This document shows positions 52,895 to 53,406 of a stretch of 53,406 nt of DNA, in pieces. The DNA is taken from NCBI GenBank assembly GCA_015056885.1, contig SVFL01000018.1, forward strand, positions 1-53,406, in the 5' to 3' direction. The notes under the pieces were generated by a model. It saw nothing but the letters and a program-made list of their open reading frames with translations, did not search any database and was not told the origin of the DNA. Origin of the DNA: Lachnospiraceae bacterium. GTDB lineage: Bacteria > Bacillota > Clostridia > Lachnospirales > Lachnospiraceae. The position numbers and the translations under genes were made by a program. Within the stretch, counting starts at the first letter, position 1, and each line of letters opens with the position of its first letter.

Positions 52895-53144
52895 CTGGGT
52901 ATATACAGAAAAATCCAAGTATAGTACCCTGGAGACTCTGTTATCTTCTGCTAAAAGTAGGGATAACATGTGTCTCAGGGCATATGCAGAAAAAATAATT
53001 GAAAATACCCTGATTTCCTTTAAATTTAGGGCAGTAGGACTGAATTTTTTTGTATATACCCTGGAACAATCGAAAACACATGATTTTTCATGGAAAAAAT
53101 CATGGTTTTGGGTATTTTACGGTAAAAAAATTGTATATACCCAG
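52895..53144. repeat. 250-base noncoding segment bounded by 13-bp inverted repeats
   Basis: CTGGGTATATACA (52895-52907) is a perfect inverted repeat of TGTATATACCCAG (53132-53144). A third, one-mismatch copy is at 53051-53063. Weaker TACCC/CAGGG words lie between (52924, 52977, 53016), and an imperfect hairpin is centred on 53091. There is no open frame of note inside. The right copy runs directly into the GC-rich tandem repeats. Confidence 0.5.
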
Positions 53145-53406
53145 CCGCGGCCTGCAAGCCCTGCGGCGGCCTGCAAGCCCAGCCGCGGCCTGCAAGCCCA
53201 GCCGCGGCCTGCAAGCCCAGCCGCGGCCTGCAAGCCCAGCCGCGGCCTGCAAGCCCAGCCGCGGCCTGCAAGCCCAGCCGCGGCCTGCAAGCCCAGCGGC
53301 AGTCCAAAGCCCAGCGGCGGCCCGCAAGCCCAGCGGCGGCCCGCAAGCCCAGCGGCGGCCCGCAAGCCCAGCGGCGGCCCGCAAGCCCAGCGGCAGTCCA
53401 AAGCCC
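53142..53406. repeat. GC-rich 19-bp tandem repeat array
   Basis: Fourteen head-to-tail units reach the window edge. Units 1-8 (53142-53293) are CAGCCGCGGCCTGCAAGCC with a variant second unit (CTGCGGCGG start). Units 10-13 read CAGCGGCGGCCCGCAAGCC. Units 9 and 14 are an 18-base variant, CAGCGGCAGTCCAAAGCC, giving a five-unit higher-order period. The GC content far exceeds the surrounding AT-rich sequence. Because 19 is not a multiple of three, all frames stay open for long stretches; I do not consider it coding. Confidence 0.9.

Noticed and set aside
53026..53401. Long minus-strand open frames over the GC-rich array
   Set aside because: All three minus frames are open only because a 19-base unit without stops repeats. 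The products are simple glycine/alanine/arginine repeats, and the ends run into noncoding sequence with no ribosome binding site.
53142..53406. CRISPR array
   Set aside because: The repeats are head-to-tail with no spacers, the unit is only 19 bases, and no cas gene is nearby.

Overview
The window looks like chromosomal DNA of a spore-forming Gram-positive member of the Clostridia, most likely family Lachnospiraceae. The signs are a spoIIAA-spoIIAB-sigF operon, a T-box leader in front of valS, GAAC-N4-GTTC (Firmicutes-type LexA) boxes, AGGAGG-type ribosome binding sites, and typical Lachnospiraceae families (DUF434, the radical-SAM/DUF4130 pair, PadR-HAAS-DUF4097, Rpn nuclease, an ECF S component beside a B6 kinase). 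This rests on gene content read by eye; no database search was run.

Layout. 1-2,700: a DUF434 protein, a possible structured RNA with a terminator, an MraY-type transferase and GreA. 2,688-16,752: one long co-directional cell-envelope block. It opens with a HAD phosphatase fused to a CPBP membrane protease. Three tandem paralogous LTA-synthase-like enzymes follow, the middle one carrying an N-terminal family 2 glycosyltransferase. The block closes with a membrane-anchored glycerophosphodiesterase, an acyltransferase-3 protein and a large GT-C-like membrane protein. 16,833-23,064: asnA on the minus strand, diverging from a DNA-repair block (radical SAM protein, DUF4130 partner, nuclease-helicase) preceded by two LexA-like boxes. 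23,074-28,126: a DnaA-box-like cluster, a VOC protein, a CotH-kinase surface protein, and a PadR/HAAS/DUF4097 operon with a palindromic operator in its promoter. 28,171-37,211: an ECF S component and pyridoxal/pyridoxamine kinase, a PTPS-related membrane protein, a methyltransferase, nagB, a membrane protein with a calcium-binding-type motif, and an HD-GYP receptor. 37,212-45,001: T-box, valS, DUF1893, Rpn nuclease, folC, a tiny overlapping gene and a zinc-ribbon/TPR protein. 45,273-48,145: the sigF operon and a GH25 lysozyme. 48,213-52,639: a thioesterase, a small orphan protein with repeated promoter-like elements, an SDR reductase, trxB and an SH3-NlpC/P60 endopeptidase. 52,640-53,406: no gene, but dense structure: a nested palindrome, a segment bounded by 13-bp inverted repeats, and a GC-rich 19-bp satellite running off the end.

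The most coherent candidate for an undescribed system is the envelope block at about 2.7-16.8 kb. Its gene set could polymerise, trim, acylate and glycosylate a glycerol-phosphate-type or related polymer. A second candidate is the probably SOS-controlled radical SAM / DUF4130 / nuclease-helicase block. The right-hand noncoding end is the least explained part.
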